This document shows positions 16,386 through 22,455 of a stretch of DNA of 22,455 bases, piece by piece. The stretch's first letter is position 1. Every line of letters begins with the position of its first letter. Source of the DNA: a bacterium (lineage in GTDB: Bacteria > Pseudomonadota > Gammaproteobacteria > Burkholderiales > Thiobacteraceae); the NCBI GenBank assembly GCA_027438535.1, contig DAIAMA010000001.1:1-22455 (forward strand). Reading direction: 5' to 3'. Position numbers and translations under genes: made by a program. The notes beneath the pieces were generated by a model. It saw only the letters and a program-made list of their open reading frames with translations. It was not told the origin of the DNA and did no database searches.

Positions 16386-17419
16386 ACAACAAGTTACCTT
16401 TTTCGGATTCTCGACCCTCCCGGATTTCCGGAGAGCTGGCGATAGATGCCCATCGGATTAGGTATCCATGCCAACCGATACTAACCATTGAGGCCCTAGG
16501 AAGGGCTCTTGGGCTGAAGCCTGCCACACTGATTGATGTGGCAGAAAAGGCATCTTCAGAATATCGGCGTGCCGGGAAAAAAAGAAAACCAGACGGTACC
16601 GTTCGAATTTTTTGGGATGCGCGCTACCCGCTAAAAGCAATTCAATCTAGGATTAAAGAACGCATACTTGATCGGGTAGTTTTCCCTGGCTATTTGTTCG
16701 GCGGTATTAGAGGTCGCTCGCATTTTTCAAACGCGAGGTTTCATTCGGGGGCACGAATCCTGATTGCCGAAGATATAGCCTCGTATTTTCCATCCATAAC
16801 GACAGCGCACGTCTTCAATATTTGGCGGCGCGTATTTGGCTTCTCCAAGCAAGTCTCTAGGGTTCTTACCAAACTAACCACCCGGGACGGGGAGCTTCCA
16901 CAGGGGGCAAAGACAAGCCCGCACTTGTCTAACCTCGCACTTTGGAAGGTTGAGCCCGGCATAGTGCAACGCCTAAATCGTCTGGGAATGAAATATTCGC
17001 GTTTTGTAGACGACATCAACATCACGTCTAATAGGAGACACCCACTCTTCGTCATCCAGAAGGCCACTCGGCAAGTCTACGGTGCGTTGTATCACGCTGG
17101 ATTCTCTCCTAAGTTTGAAAAACACAACTTTTCGTGGCGCGGTCAGAGCATGGCTGTAACAAAGTTAAATATTGATGGCAAGATTTCCCTTCCGGCTCAA
17201 CGCAGAAAAGCTCTTGCTCTAGATGCGCAGCAATTAGCCTCCTTCTCCACTCTCCGTAACTTTAGCCCAGTCGCCACAAAGCTAGCAAGATCCCTAGCTA
17301 CCCGCGCAGGAACAGCGAAAAAATTCCATCCAAAACTTGCGAGGGGAGTGAAATCAATCGTACATGACTTCAATGCGAAACAGAAACATAAGGGCAATAA
17401 ATGGGGTCAGACACCATAG
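16382..17419 (+). CDS. Retron-like reverse transcriptase
   Basis: A 345-residue RNA-directed DNA polymerase. Fingers/palm motifs in order: KPDGTVRIFWDARYPLKAIQ (69-88), the retron hallmark NAxxH as NARFH (117-121), the first catalytic Asp in AEDIASYFPSI (D131), LPQGAKTSPHLSNL (172-185), and the active-site box FVDD (208-211, in place of the common YADD). The region that usually carries VTG in retron RTs reads VTKLNI (259-264). No maturase or endonuclease domain is present, arguing against a group II intron. The start is GTG at 16382, overlapping the small gene by GTGA; the longer open frame from 16277 lies inside that gene. The last residues (NKWGQTP) are encoded by a 16-bp repeat, so the native C-terminus may have been altered. 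Likely part of an anti-phage element. Confidence 0.82.
   Translation: MNNKLPFSDSRPSRISGELAIDAHRIRYPCQPILTIEALGRALGLKPATLIDVAEKASSEYRRAGKKRKPDGTVRIFWDARYPLKAIQSRIKERILDRVVFPGYLFGGIRGRSHFSNARFHSGARILIAEDIASYFPSITTAHVFNIWRRVFGFSKQVSRVLTKLTTRDGELPQGAKTSPHLSNLALWKVEPGIVQRLNRLGMKYSRFVDDINITSNRRHPLFVIQKATRQVYGALYHAGFSPKFEKHNFSWRGQSMAVTKLNIDGKISLPAQRRKALALDAQQLASFSTLRNFSPVATKLARSLATRAGTAKKFHPKLARGVKSIVHDFNAKQKHKGNKWGQTP
17399..17414 (+). repeat. 16-bp direct repeat AAATGGGGTCAGACAC, copy 1
   Basis: Identical to 17667-17682. This copy overlaps the 3' end of the reverse transcriptase gene. The two copies bracket a small gene. Confidence 0.85.
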
Positions 17420-17458
17420 ATTCATTGACGGCTCCCACTAAACAGAAAAGGAATCAAA

Positions 17459-17650
17459 ATGATGAACTTCGGATATAGCGGCATCGTTGGGCTCTTGGTA
17501 TTGATAGGAGATGTCTGGGCAATTATCAATATTTCTCAAAGCGCTGTGTCGAACGAGAAGAAGCTGATTTGGATTGTCGCAGTGTTGCTATTGCCCGTGC
17601 TGGGCTTAATCCTCTGGTATTTCCTTGGGCCGCGTGGTCGCGGGGTGTAG
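17459..17650 (+). CDS. PLDc_N (phospholipase D-nuclease N-terminal) domain small membrane protein
   Basis: A 63-residue protein with two membrane helices (about 8-26 and 38-56) and the pattern DVWAIINISQS...KKLIWIVAVLLLPVLGLILWYFLGPR. This is the short PLDc_N module that often stands alone; no HKD phospholipase domain follows. Function is unknown; stand-alone members are sometimes found near stress or toxin-immunity loci. AAAGGAA precedes the double ATG start. The gene is enclosed by two identical 16-bp repeats (17399-17414 and 17667-17682), suggesting it arrived as a small cassette. Confidence 0.75.
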   Translation: MMNFGYSGIVGLLVLIGDVWAIINISQSAVSNEKKLIWIVAVLLLPVLGLILWYFLGPRGRGV

Positions 17651-17666
17651 CGTACCGGCAAACAAC

Positions 17667-17682
17667 AAATGGGGTCAGACAC
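17667..17682 (+). repeat. 16-bp direct repeat AAATGGGGTCAGACAC, copy 2
   Basis: Same 16 bases and orientation as 17399-17414, 268 bases apart. The sequence resembles repeat motifs widely scattered in proteobacterial genomes (recalled, not searched). The 152 bases from 17651 to 17802 hold no other feature I can support. Confidence 0.85.
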
Positions 17683-17802
17683 GATACTGACATAGCCGGC
17701 AGGTCGCGGGATCAAATCTTTCCTTTTGCTTCAGCCGCGATCGAACGATGGGAAACGCACAAATCACAAACGCGCGCGATACCCGAATGAAACAGTAGCC
17801 AC

Positions 17803-18177
17803 ATGAAAATCCTCTACGCCCTGGTCGATTCCCCGTTCGCTTCCCATTTCCCTGATTTGTATGAGGCGTTGGGTATCGTGGTGGAACGCTTCGACTCGGC
17901 CCGTAACCTGCACCGCGCACTGCAAAAGCAGCCTCCCGATTTTTTTGTGGGTGAGTTCATCTATGGCTGGGGCAACGATTACGCCGGGGCCACCGTCTCC
18001 AATCTGGATGTCACTCTGAGAACCCTGCAAGCCGTTGCGCCACAGGCGAAGGTGATTGTGGTCATGCGGCCCAGCGAGGAAGCTCACATCGGCAAGCTGC
18101 TGGCGTTATTCTCCGTGCATGCGGTGTTGAAATACCCGATCACCGAGGAACAGATGCGTGCCGCACTGCAAAGCTAG
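17803..18177 (+). CDS. Hypothetical protein with receiver-like alpha/beta pattern
   Basis: A 124-residue soluble protein that I do not recognise. It begins MKILYALVDSPFASHFPDLYEALG and contains strands such as PDFFVGEFIYG, AKVIVVMRP and AVLKYPI spaced as in a CheY-like fold. The Lys-Pro-like VLKYPI near the end resembles the KPF/KPI element of receiver domains. The phosphoacceptor Asp expected after the third strand is not evident (VGEFIYGWGND), so it would be a pseudo-receiver. It starts 120 bases after the second 16-bp repeat with no partner kinase nearby. The fold guess is an inference from pattern only. Confidence 0.6.
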   Translation: MKILYALVDSPFASHFPDLYEALGIVVERFDSARNLHRALQKQPPDFFVGEFIYGWGNDYAGATVSNLDVTLRTLQAVAPQAKVIVVMRPSEEAHIGKLLALFSVHAVLKYPITEEQMRAALQS

Positions 18178-18236
18178 GCATGAGCCGTTCGATGTCCTGC
18201 AAGGCGCGGGGCAGACCAGACGCGTCACGGCGGAGC

Positions 18237-18515
18237 TCAGAGCTTGACGGCCTTTGGCCGCTTGGCACGCTTTCCGATGAGCTTATCCTGCAGATAGCTG
18301 AACACTTCGTCGGCATCGTAGACCAAGCCGTACTCCGCGACTTCCTGCTCCGCGACCTGCGCGGCTTCCACGAAGGCGGGGCGTCGTTCGGCCAAGGCGG
18401 TTTGCGCGGCGAGCGCCTCGATCATAAAAGCATGCGGCGATTTTCCCGCGGCTTCGGCGGCGGAAATGATGCGTTCTTTCAGTTCATCGGGAAGTTTCAG
18501 CGCGGTGGTGGACAT
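18237..18515 (-). CDS. Ribbon-helix-helix (CopG/ParD-like) protein, solitary antitoxin candidate
   Basis: A 92-residue protein starting MSTTALKLPDELKERIISAAEAAGKSPHAFMIEAL, a classical ribbon-helix-helix DNA-binding N-terminus (residues 3-40). It is followed by a longer C-terminal part with a Lys-rich end. ParD/CopG antitoxins with this N-terminus normally precede a ParE-type toxin on the same strand. Here the downstream side holds only the stop of an opposite-strand gene, so no toxin is visible. The frame opens further upstream (to 18572), but the start at 18515 matches the family N-terminus. It may be an orphan antitoxin or a small regulator. Confidence 0.7.
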   Translation of the reverse strand: MSTTALKLPDELKERIISAAEAAGKSPHAFMIEALAAQTALAERRPAFVEAAQVAEQEVAEYGLVYDADEVFSYLQDKLIGKRAKRPKAVKL

Positions 18516-18619
18516 GGCATGGATTCTCGTGCGGGGTGACACTAAGGTAGCGCCTCTGCCCGGGAGCGTCAATGCGAGGTTGAAAGTCTATGATCCGTGA
18601 AAATACAAGATACAAGACG

Positions 18620-18653
18620 CGACCCCGTGCGCACGTGCACGACCCCGTGCGCA
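18620..18653 (+). repeat. Short tandem repeat with 20-bp period
   Basis: CGACCCCGTGCGCA occurs at 18620-18633 and again at 18640-18653. It lies directly at the broken left side of the ISL3 remnant and may mark the deletion junction. Confidence 0.8.
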
Positions 18654-18946
18654 AGGAATTCTGGTGCTATCGCTACACTGGCGCAGCCAAACGCTTCTTC
18701 GACGCCTGGGCGAACAACGCGATGCGCAGCCGTCTTGCGCCGGTCAAGAAAGTGGTCAGGATGCTCAGGCGGCATCTGACAGGCTTGCTCAACTACAGCC
18801 GACACAGAATCAGCAACGCCTGTGCGGAAGGATTTAATAGCGCGATACAACTCATCAAGGCCAACGCCCGTGGGTTTCGTAACTTCACCAACTATCGAGC
18901 ACGAATTCTGTTTCATTGTGGCAAGCTGGATATGTGCTTAGGATGA
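18653..18946 (+). pseudogene. ISL3-family transposase, C-terminal fragment
   Basis: About 97 residues match the C-terminal end of ISL3 transposases: NNAMRSRLAPVKKVVRMLRRHL, then HRISNACAEGFNS with the third acidic residue of the DDE triad (the Glu of AEGFNS), then ANARGFRNFTNYRARILFHCGKLD. The first two catalytic Asp residues and the zinc-finger/HTH N-terminus are absent. An ORF runs in from 18590, but those first residues (ARG/HIS-rich) derive from the repeat region and not from a transposase. The fragment cannot be active. Confidence 0.85.
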
Positions 18947-18977
18947 TATAAATTCACAGTGAATTCGACGATGAACC
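18653..18977 (+). mobile_element. ISL3-family insertion sequence remnant (right end)
   Basis: Includes the last third of an ISL3 transposase (to 18946) and, 16 bases later, a terminal-repeat-like sequence. On the minus strand this reads GGTTCATCGTCGAATT (18962-18977), resembling the ISL3 end pattern GGCTCTTcGTC..ATT. The left end and most of the transposase are missing. The last bases form the 3' end of the neighbouring minus-strand ORF. Confidence 0.6.
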
Positions 18978-19259
18978 GTAAATGGAACCTTCAATCAAAA
19001 GACCGACTGTGGTACGGCGCACCACAGCATTAACGGAACGTGTCTCAGGCAAATACTTCGAATGCTCGATTTTCTCGGCATCAAGGAAGTACAGAATATT
19101 CGCCAAGTTACTTCCTATCGGAGCTTTCTGAGCAATGATCGTTTTCATTTTCGGAACAGTCATAGGATTTGGGTGAAATCGAATCCGCGGTACTTCCCAT
19201 AATGCAATGATGACGAGAACGCTTGTTACTAGAATAAGGCTAGTCTTTCGAGTAATCAT
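18954..19259 (-). pseudogene. Small membrane-anchored hypothetical protein, 3' end replaced by IS sequence
   Basis: A 101-residue product starting MITRKTSLILVTSVLVIIALW, a single N-terminal membrane anchor or signal (residues 6-22). The rest, about 80 residues, probably faces the periplasm; I do not recognise a family. GGAG stands five bases before the ATG. The final residues GSSSNSL and the stop are encoded by the terminal-repeat-like end of the ISL3 remnant (18954-18977), so the original C-terminus was cut off by the insertion. The following 121 bases up to the DUF58 gene hold nothing I can identify. Confidence 0.55.
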
Positions 19260-19380
19260 TAGCGACTCCAGTAATAGCTGTAGGCCAGCGCAGAGATGGT
19301 AGGAAAGCTAAAATAAATCCGCTCTGCTTTAGCGTTGTATTCAGTAGGTAAAGGCGCCCAACGAAAAATTTTACAAATCA

Positions 19381-20682
19381 CTACAAGCGCCCGCTCGATT
19401 TAATATCCAAATAGCGATTCACCAGCGCCACCGGCAATTGCGCCGGCTCCACATCCAGCAGCATCACCCCGTAGTGCTTCAAGGCCTGGTGCGCCAAGCG
19501 CCGCTGTTCGAGATAGATGTCGGTCGCCGCCAGGCGCAGCGCGTCGTCGAAGCCCTGCACCGCTTGCTCCGCCACTTGGTTCAGCGCGACTTCTTGCAGG
19601 CTCGCCAGTACCACCAAATGCTGTTGCCGCATCAGATGCAATGCGGGCAACAGTTCGTCATTGTCTTCGTCGCGCAGATTGGTGACGAGCACGACCAGCG
19701 AGCGCTTTTTAAGGCGCTTGATCAAACCGGTTGCGGCGCGCGCGTAATCCGGCGTGTGCGTGCTGGGTTGCAGATCGTAAATACTATTCAGCACGGCATT
19801 GATGGCGGGCGCGCCCTTGCGCGGCGGCAGGAAGCGCTCCGGGCCGGCGAAGGCGAAAAAGCCCACGCCGTCGCCCTGGCGCAGCGCCACGTAGGACAAC
19901 AACAGCACCGCATTCAAGGCGTGATCGAAGTGCGATAGCTCGCCGTCCTTGGCCAGCATGCGCCGTCCGCAGTCGATCAAGAACACCACTTGCTGGTCGC
20001 GCTCGTCTTGGTATTCGCGCGAGATGAGGCGCTTCAAGCGCGAGGTGGCTTTCCAATCGATTTGGCGCAGCGCATCGCCGGCGCGATATTCGCGCAATTG
20101 ATGAAACGCCAGCCCTTCTCCGCGCCGCCGATGTTTTTTGATGCCGATTTGGCTCAAGCGGTTGTCGGTGGCAAACAAAGCATATTTAGACATCTCGGCG
20201 AAATTGGGATAGACCTTCACCGTCCGCGGCTCGGACAAAAACCGGCTGCGCCGCCAAAGCCGCAACGGCGAATCCAGTAGCACCTGTACCTGGCCAAAGG
20301 TTTGGTCGCCTCGTTCAAGCGGGCGCAGCCGGTATGCCAGTTCGGCAAACCCGCCGGCCGCGATATGCATGGACTGCGGCAGCCCTTCGGCTTCGCTCTG
20401 CGCCGGATAGTGATCGAATACCGCCACGCGCACAGCGCGCCGGCCGGGATTATGCAGACGGAGCTGCACTTGGCTCCACACGCCCACCGGCAAGCTATCG
20501 GAGACGCGGCGCGCGGCGCCGAGTCCGGATGCATCGATGAGCACGAGATCGAGCAACGCCAATCCGGCGAGCAGCGCGCCGGTCATCGCCCAAGCGAATA
20601 CCAGCGCGGGGAATATCGCCGCCACGATGCCCAGCACAAACCAGGCCGCGGCGGCGGCGAGCATCGGGCGCGCGGGTCTCAT
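19381..20682 (-). CDS. DUF58 domain protein (MoxR-associated)
   Basis: A 433-residue protein with two N-terminal membrane helices (about 7-48), then a beta-rich region and the DUF58 core FHQLREYRAGDALRQIDWKATSR (193-215). A vWA-like strand follows, VVFLIDCGRRM (232-242), whose metal site is degenerate (DxCxR instead of DxSxS). DUF58 proteins are encoded beside MoxR ATPases and are thought to act with them in folding or activating membrane or exported complexes. The start at 20682 is preferred: an upstream ATG at 20724 would place 14 residues inside a palindromic repeat, and a GGA-type ribosome site lies before 20682. The usual transglutaminase-like gene does not follow; the IS-damaged region does. 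Confidence 0.85.
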   Translation of the reverse strand: MRPARPMLAAAAAWFVLGIVAAIFPALVFAWAMTGALLAGLALLDLVLIDASGLGAARRVSDSLPVGVWSQVQLRLHNPGRRAVRVAVFDHYPAQSEAEGLPQSMHIAAGGFAELAYRLRPLERGDQTFGQVQVLLDSPLRLWRRSRFLSEPRTVKVYPNFAEMSKYALFATDNRLSQIGIKKHRRRGEGLAFHQLREYRAGDALRQIDWKATSRLKRLISREYQDERDQQVVFLIDCGRRMLAKDGELSHFDHALNAVLLLSYVALRQGDGVGFFAFAGPERFLPPRKGAPAINAVLNSIYDLQPSTHTPDYARAATGLIKRLKKRSLVVLVTNLRDEDNDELLPALHLMRQQHLVVLASLQEVALNQVAEQAVQGFDDALRLAATDIYLEQRRLAHQALKHYGVMLLDVEPAQLPVALVNRYLDIKSSGRL

Positions 20683-20700
20683 TCCAAGCCCTACCGTCAC

Positions 20701-20761
20701 CCCCTCTCCCGCGCTGTCGCGCACCCCTCTCCCGCTTGCGGGAGAGGGGCTGGGGAGAGGG
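20701..20761. repeat. Dispersed palindromic repeat, copy 2
   Basis: CCCCTCTCCCGC (20724-20735) pairs perfectly with GCGGGAGAGGGG (20738-20749), flanked by another CCCCTCTCCC at 20701 and TGGGGAGAGGG at 20751-20761. It is the same element family as 14542-14576 and fills most of the 109-base gap between moxR and the DUF58 gene, where it could modulate the transcript. Confidence 0.85.
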
Positions 20762-20791
20762 AATATCTTCGCCGATTAAAATGCACTGGAA

Positions 20792-21778
20792 TCACTTGCG
20801 CGGCGCTTCCACTTTCTCCAACAGCGCGGCGAGAATATCGTCCGGTTTATGGCCTTCGATCTCCAACTCGGGGGCGAGGCCGATGCGGTGGCGCAATGCG
20901 GGAATCGCCACCGCTTTCACATCGTCCGGGGTAACGAAATCGCGTCCGTCAAACAGCGCCTTGGCGCGCGCGGCACGAATCAGCGCGATGCCGCCGCGCG
21001 GCCCGGCACCGAGGCTGATGCCCGGCCACTCGCGCGTTTTACGCGTAATGCGCACCGCGTAATCGTTGACGCGCTCATCCACGCGCATGCCGGAAACGAT
21101 TTGCTGCACCTTGACGATGCTTGGCGCTTTCACCACCGCATTCACCGCATCGACATTCAGCGTATCGCCGACTTGTCCGCCGGTGACGCTCGCCACCAGC
21201 GATTTTTCCTCTTGCTCGCTGGGATAGCCGATCAAAATCTTGAGCAGGAAGCGATCCAATTGCGCTTCGGGCAGCGGATAGGTGCCCTCCTGTTCGAGTG
21301 GGTTTTGCGTGGCCAGCGTCATGAACGGCGGCGCGAGCGCGAGCGGCTGGCCCTCGATGGTGACTTGATATTCCTGCATCACTTCCAGCAGCGCGCTCTG
21401 TGCCTTGGGGGTGGCGCGATTGATCTCGTCCGCCAGCAGCAAGTGGGTGAACACCGGTCCTTTGCGGATACGGAACTGCTCGCTTTTCAAATCGTACATC
21501 GCATGCCCGGTAACGTCCGACGGCATCAGATCGGGCGTGAACTGAATGCGCGCGAAGTTGCCCTCGAAGGTTTTGGCCAGCGCGCGCACCAGCAACGTTT
21601 TACCCAGGCCCGGCACGCCTTCGATTAGCACGTGGCCGGCGGCGAACAAGGCGATCAAGACTTGCTCGACGACTTGTTCTTGGCCGATTAATGCCTTGCC
21701 GATTTCGGCGCGCATGCGATTGGCGATGGCCGATGCTTGAGCGATATGCTCCTGCGGGGTTTGCTCTGACTCGCTCAT
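20792..21778 (-). CDS. moxR: MoxR-family AAA+ ATPase
   Basis: A 328-residue AAA_3 ATPase. Walker A is GVPGLGKT (54-61), Walker B LLLADEIN (113-120), sensor 1 is in ATQNPLEQEGTYPLPEAQLDRF, and the lid has GAGPRGGIALIRAARAKAL. MoxR proteins act as chaperone-like remodelers together with DUF58/vWA proteins; known examples mature methanol dehydrogenase or envelope complexes, but the client here is unknown. The ATG overlaps the stop of the DUF4350 gene by four bases (ATGA), and the DUF58 gene follows after a repeat-filled gap, so the three are one transcription unit. Confidence 0.93.
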   Translation of the reverse strand: MSESEQTPQEHIAQASAIANRMRAEIGKALIGQEQVVEQVLIALFAAGHVLIEGVPGLGKTLLVRALAKTFEGNFARIQFTPDLMPSDVTGHAMYDLKSEQFRIRKGPVFTHLLLADEINRATPKAQSALLEVMQEYQVTIEGQPLALAPPFMTLATQNPLEQEGTYPLPEAQLDRFLLKILIGYPSEQEEKSLVASVTGGQVGDTLNVDAVNAVVKAPSIVKVQQIVSGMRVDERVNDYAVRITRKTREWPGISLGAGPRGGIALIRAARAKALFDGRDFVTPDDVKAVAIPALRHRIGLAPELEIEGHKPDDILAALLEKVEAPRK

Positions 21779-22455
21779 AGGGATTTCCTTATTCGTTCGA
21801 GAGTTTGGATGACTTTAGTAAATTCGTATTCGCTGCCGAGATGGGTGTAGAGCAAGGCTGCTTGAATGTGCTCTTGCGGCACGCCGGAAAGCTCGGCTAA
21901 GCGGTGATACAGCGTTTGCGAGGGTAAGCCCGCCCAGGCCGGATGCCGCAACTCGAGCGCGCGGTACAAAGCTTGGCGCGCGCCTTTCAGCAGACGCTCG
22001 CCCTGTCCCGCGTGCCATAAAAAACGCCCGGCGGCTTCGACATGATCCAGCAAGCGCCGGCGCATCAGCGGCGCGGGCGCCAGCAACGGACCGAAGCGCC
22101 GGCTCGCCGCCCACAGCCACAACAGCAACCACAGCGCACCGGCGATCAAGGCCGTCCACGCATGTTGCATCAGCCAGCGATGCAGCGGCGGCATGCTGTC
22201 GTTGTACACCAGCCATACCGGACGCGTGTCGCCCAATTGCGCCACGCGCCACAAATACGCCGCGTGATCGTTCTCCGCGATATGGCTGTTGGTGAAAAAA
22301 CGGCCATCGGCAAGCACGGTCAAGACGCCGCGACCGAGCGCCAATCGCAGCAGATAAGTACCATCGTCATCCGCCAGCGCGAGCAGCACCTTGCGCTTCG
22401 TCTGCGCGGCATCCAGCCGCACGTGGGCATTCATATGCACCGTCATGAAGTCGCC
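21775..22455 (-). CDS. DUF4350-type membrane protein (5' end beyond window)
   Basis: The frame is open to the right edge, so only the C-terminal 226 residues are seen. It has a soluble region with GRGVLTVLADGRFFTNSHI, typical of the DUF4350 domain, then a membrane helix (HAWTALIAGALWLLLWLW). A cytosolic tail rich in helices follows, with RRRLLDHVEAAGRFLW. Such proteins accompany MoxR and DUF58 in proteobacteria; the biochemical role is unknown. ATGA overlap with moxR supports an operon. Internal Met codons near 22446 are not proposed as starts, because family members are much longer. Confidence 0.8.
   Translation of the reverse strand, partial: GDFMTVHMNAHVRLDAAQTKRKVLLALADDDGTYLLRLALGRGVLTVLADGRFFTNSHIAENDHAAYLWRVAQLGDTRPVWLVYNDSMPPLHRWLMQHAWTALIAGALWLLLWLWAASRRFGPLLAPAPLMRRRLLDHVEAAGRFLWHAGQGERLLKGARQALYRALELRHPAWAGLPSQTLYHRLAELSGVPQEHIQAALLYTHLGSEYEFTKVIQTLERIRKSL

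Noticed and set aside
15826..17419. Group II intron interpretation of the reverse transcriptase
   Set aside because: No maturase or endonuclease domain, no domain V-like hairpin seen, and the protein is much shorter than intron-encoded RTs.
17698..17722. tRNA T-arm-like string GGTCGCGGGATCAAATC
   Set aside because: Considered as an integration-site tRNA fragment, but the arm does not pair and no acceptor stem or CCA follows.
18569..18916. 115-codon minus-strand ORF opposite the transposase fragment
   Set aside because: Antisense to a recognisable ISL3 transposase C-terminus; no independent support.
20683..20724. Upstream start of the DUF58 gene at 20724
   Set aside because: The 14 extra residues are encoded by the palindromic repeat; the start at 20682 precedes the membrane helices directly.

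Overview
The window looks like chromosomal DNA of a betaproteobacterium, judged from protein style and gene neighbourhoods: a HemP-Bfd-Bfr iron cassette under a classical Fur box, and a NrdA with two ATP-cones next to NrdB. A Tat-exported sulfite-oxidase-type enzyme at the left edge suggests sulfur metabolism. I cannot name a genus from sequence alone.

Left part (1-4.9 kb): a truncated molybdopterin enzyme, glycogen phosphorylase (glgP) and a Na+/Ca2+-exchanger-family transporter lie on the minus strand. Divergent from these is ampD (cell-wall recycling). Iron block (4.85-5.8 kb): hemP, bfd and bfr follow a sigma70-like promoter whose -10 abuts a 7-1-7 Fur box. Redox block (6.0-9.3 kb): four overlapping or adjacent plus-strand genes encode an exported FMN-binding protein with a flavinylation motif, the flavin transferase ApbE, a His-rich four-helix membrane protein and an outer-membrane porin. 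They look like one extracytosolic electron-transfer module. Convergent to it is purU, which carries a frameshift at its catalytic Asp motif.

Nucleotide block (10.3-15.8 kb): a promoter with two NrdR boxes 32 bp apart drives nrdA and nrdB. NrdA (1346 aa) is interrupted by a 378-aa intein carrying an apparently intact LAGLIDADG endonuclease. The residue after the intein is Gly instead of the usual Cys/Ser/Thr.

Accessory block (15.8-19.3 kb): this stretch is AT-richer by eye, with unrelated small genes and repeats. It holds a retron-like system: a structured leader bounded by a 12-bp inverted repeat, an 87-aa putative membrane protein, and a reverse transcriptase whose GTG start overlaps it. 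Next come a PLDc_N-type membrane peptide between two copies of a 16-bp repeat, an unknown 124-aa protein, a solitary ribbon-helix-helix protein and an ISL3 transposase remnant whose right end has cut off a small membrane-protein gene. Right part (19.4-22.5 kb): a minus-strand DUF4350-moxR-DUF58 cluster, with a dispersed palindromic repeat that also occurs between nrdA and nrdB.

The best candidates for new biology are the retron-like system, the intein lacking a +1 nucleophile and the flavinylation/porin operon.
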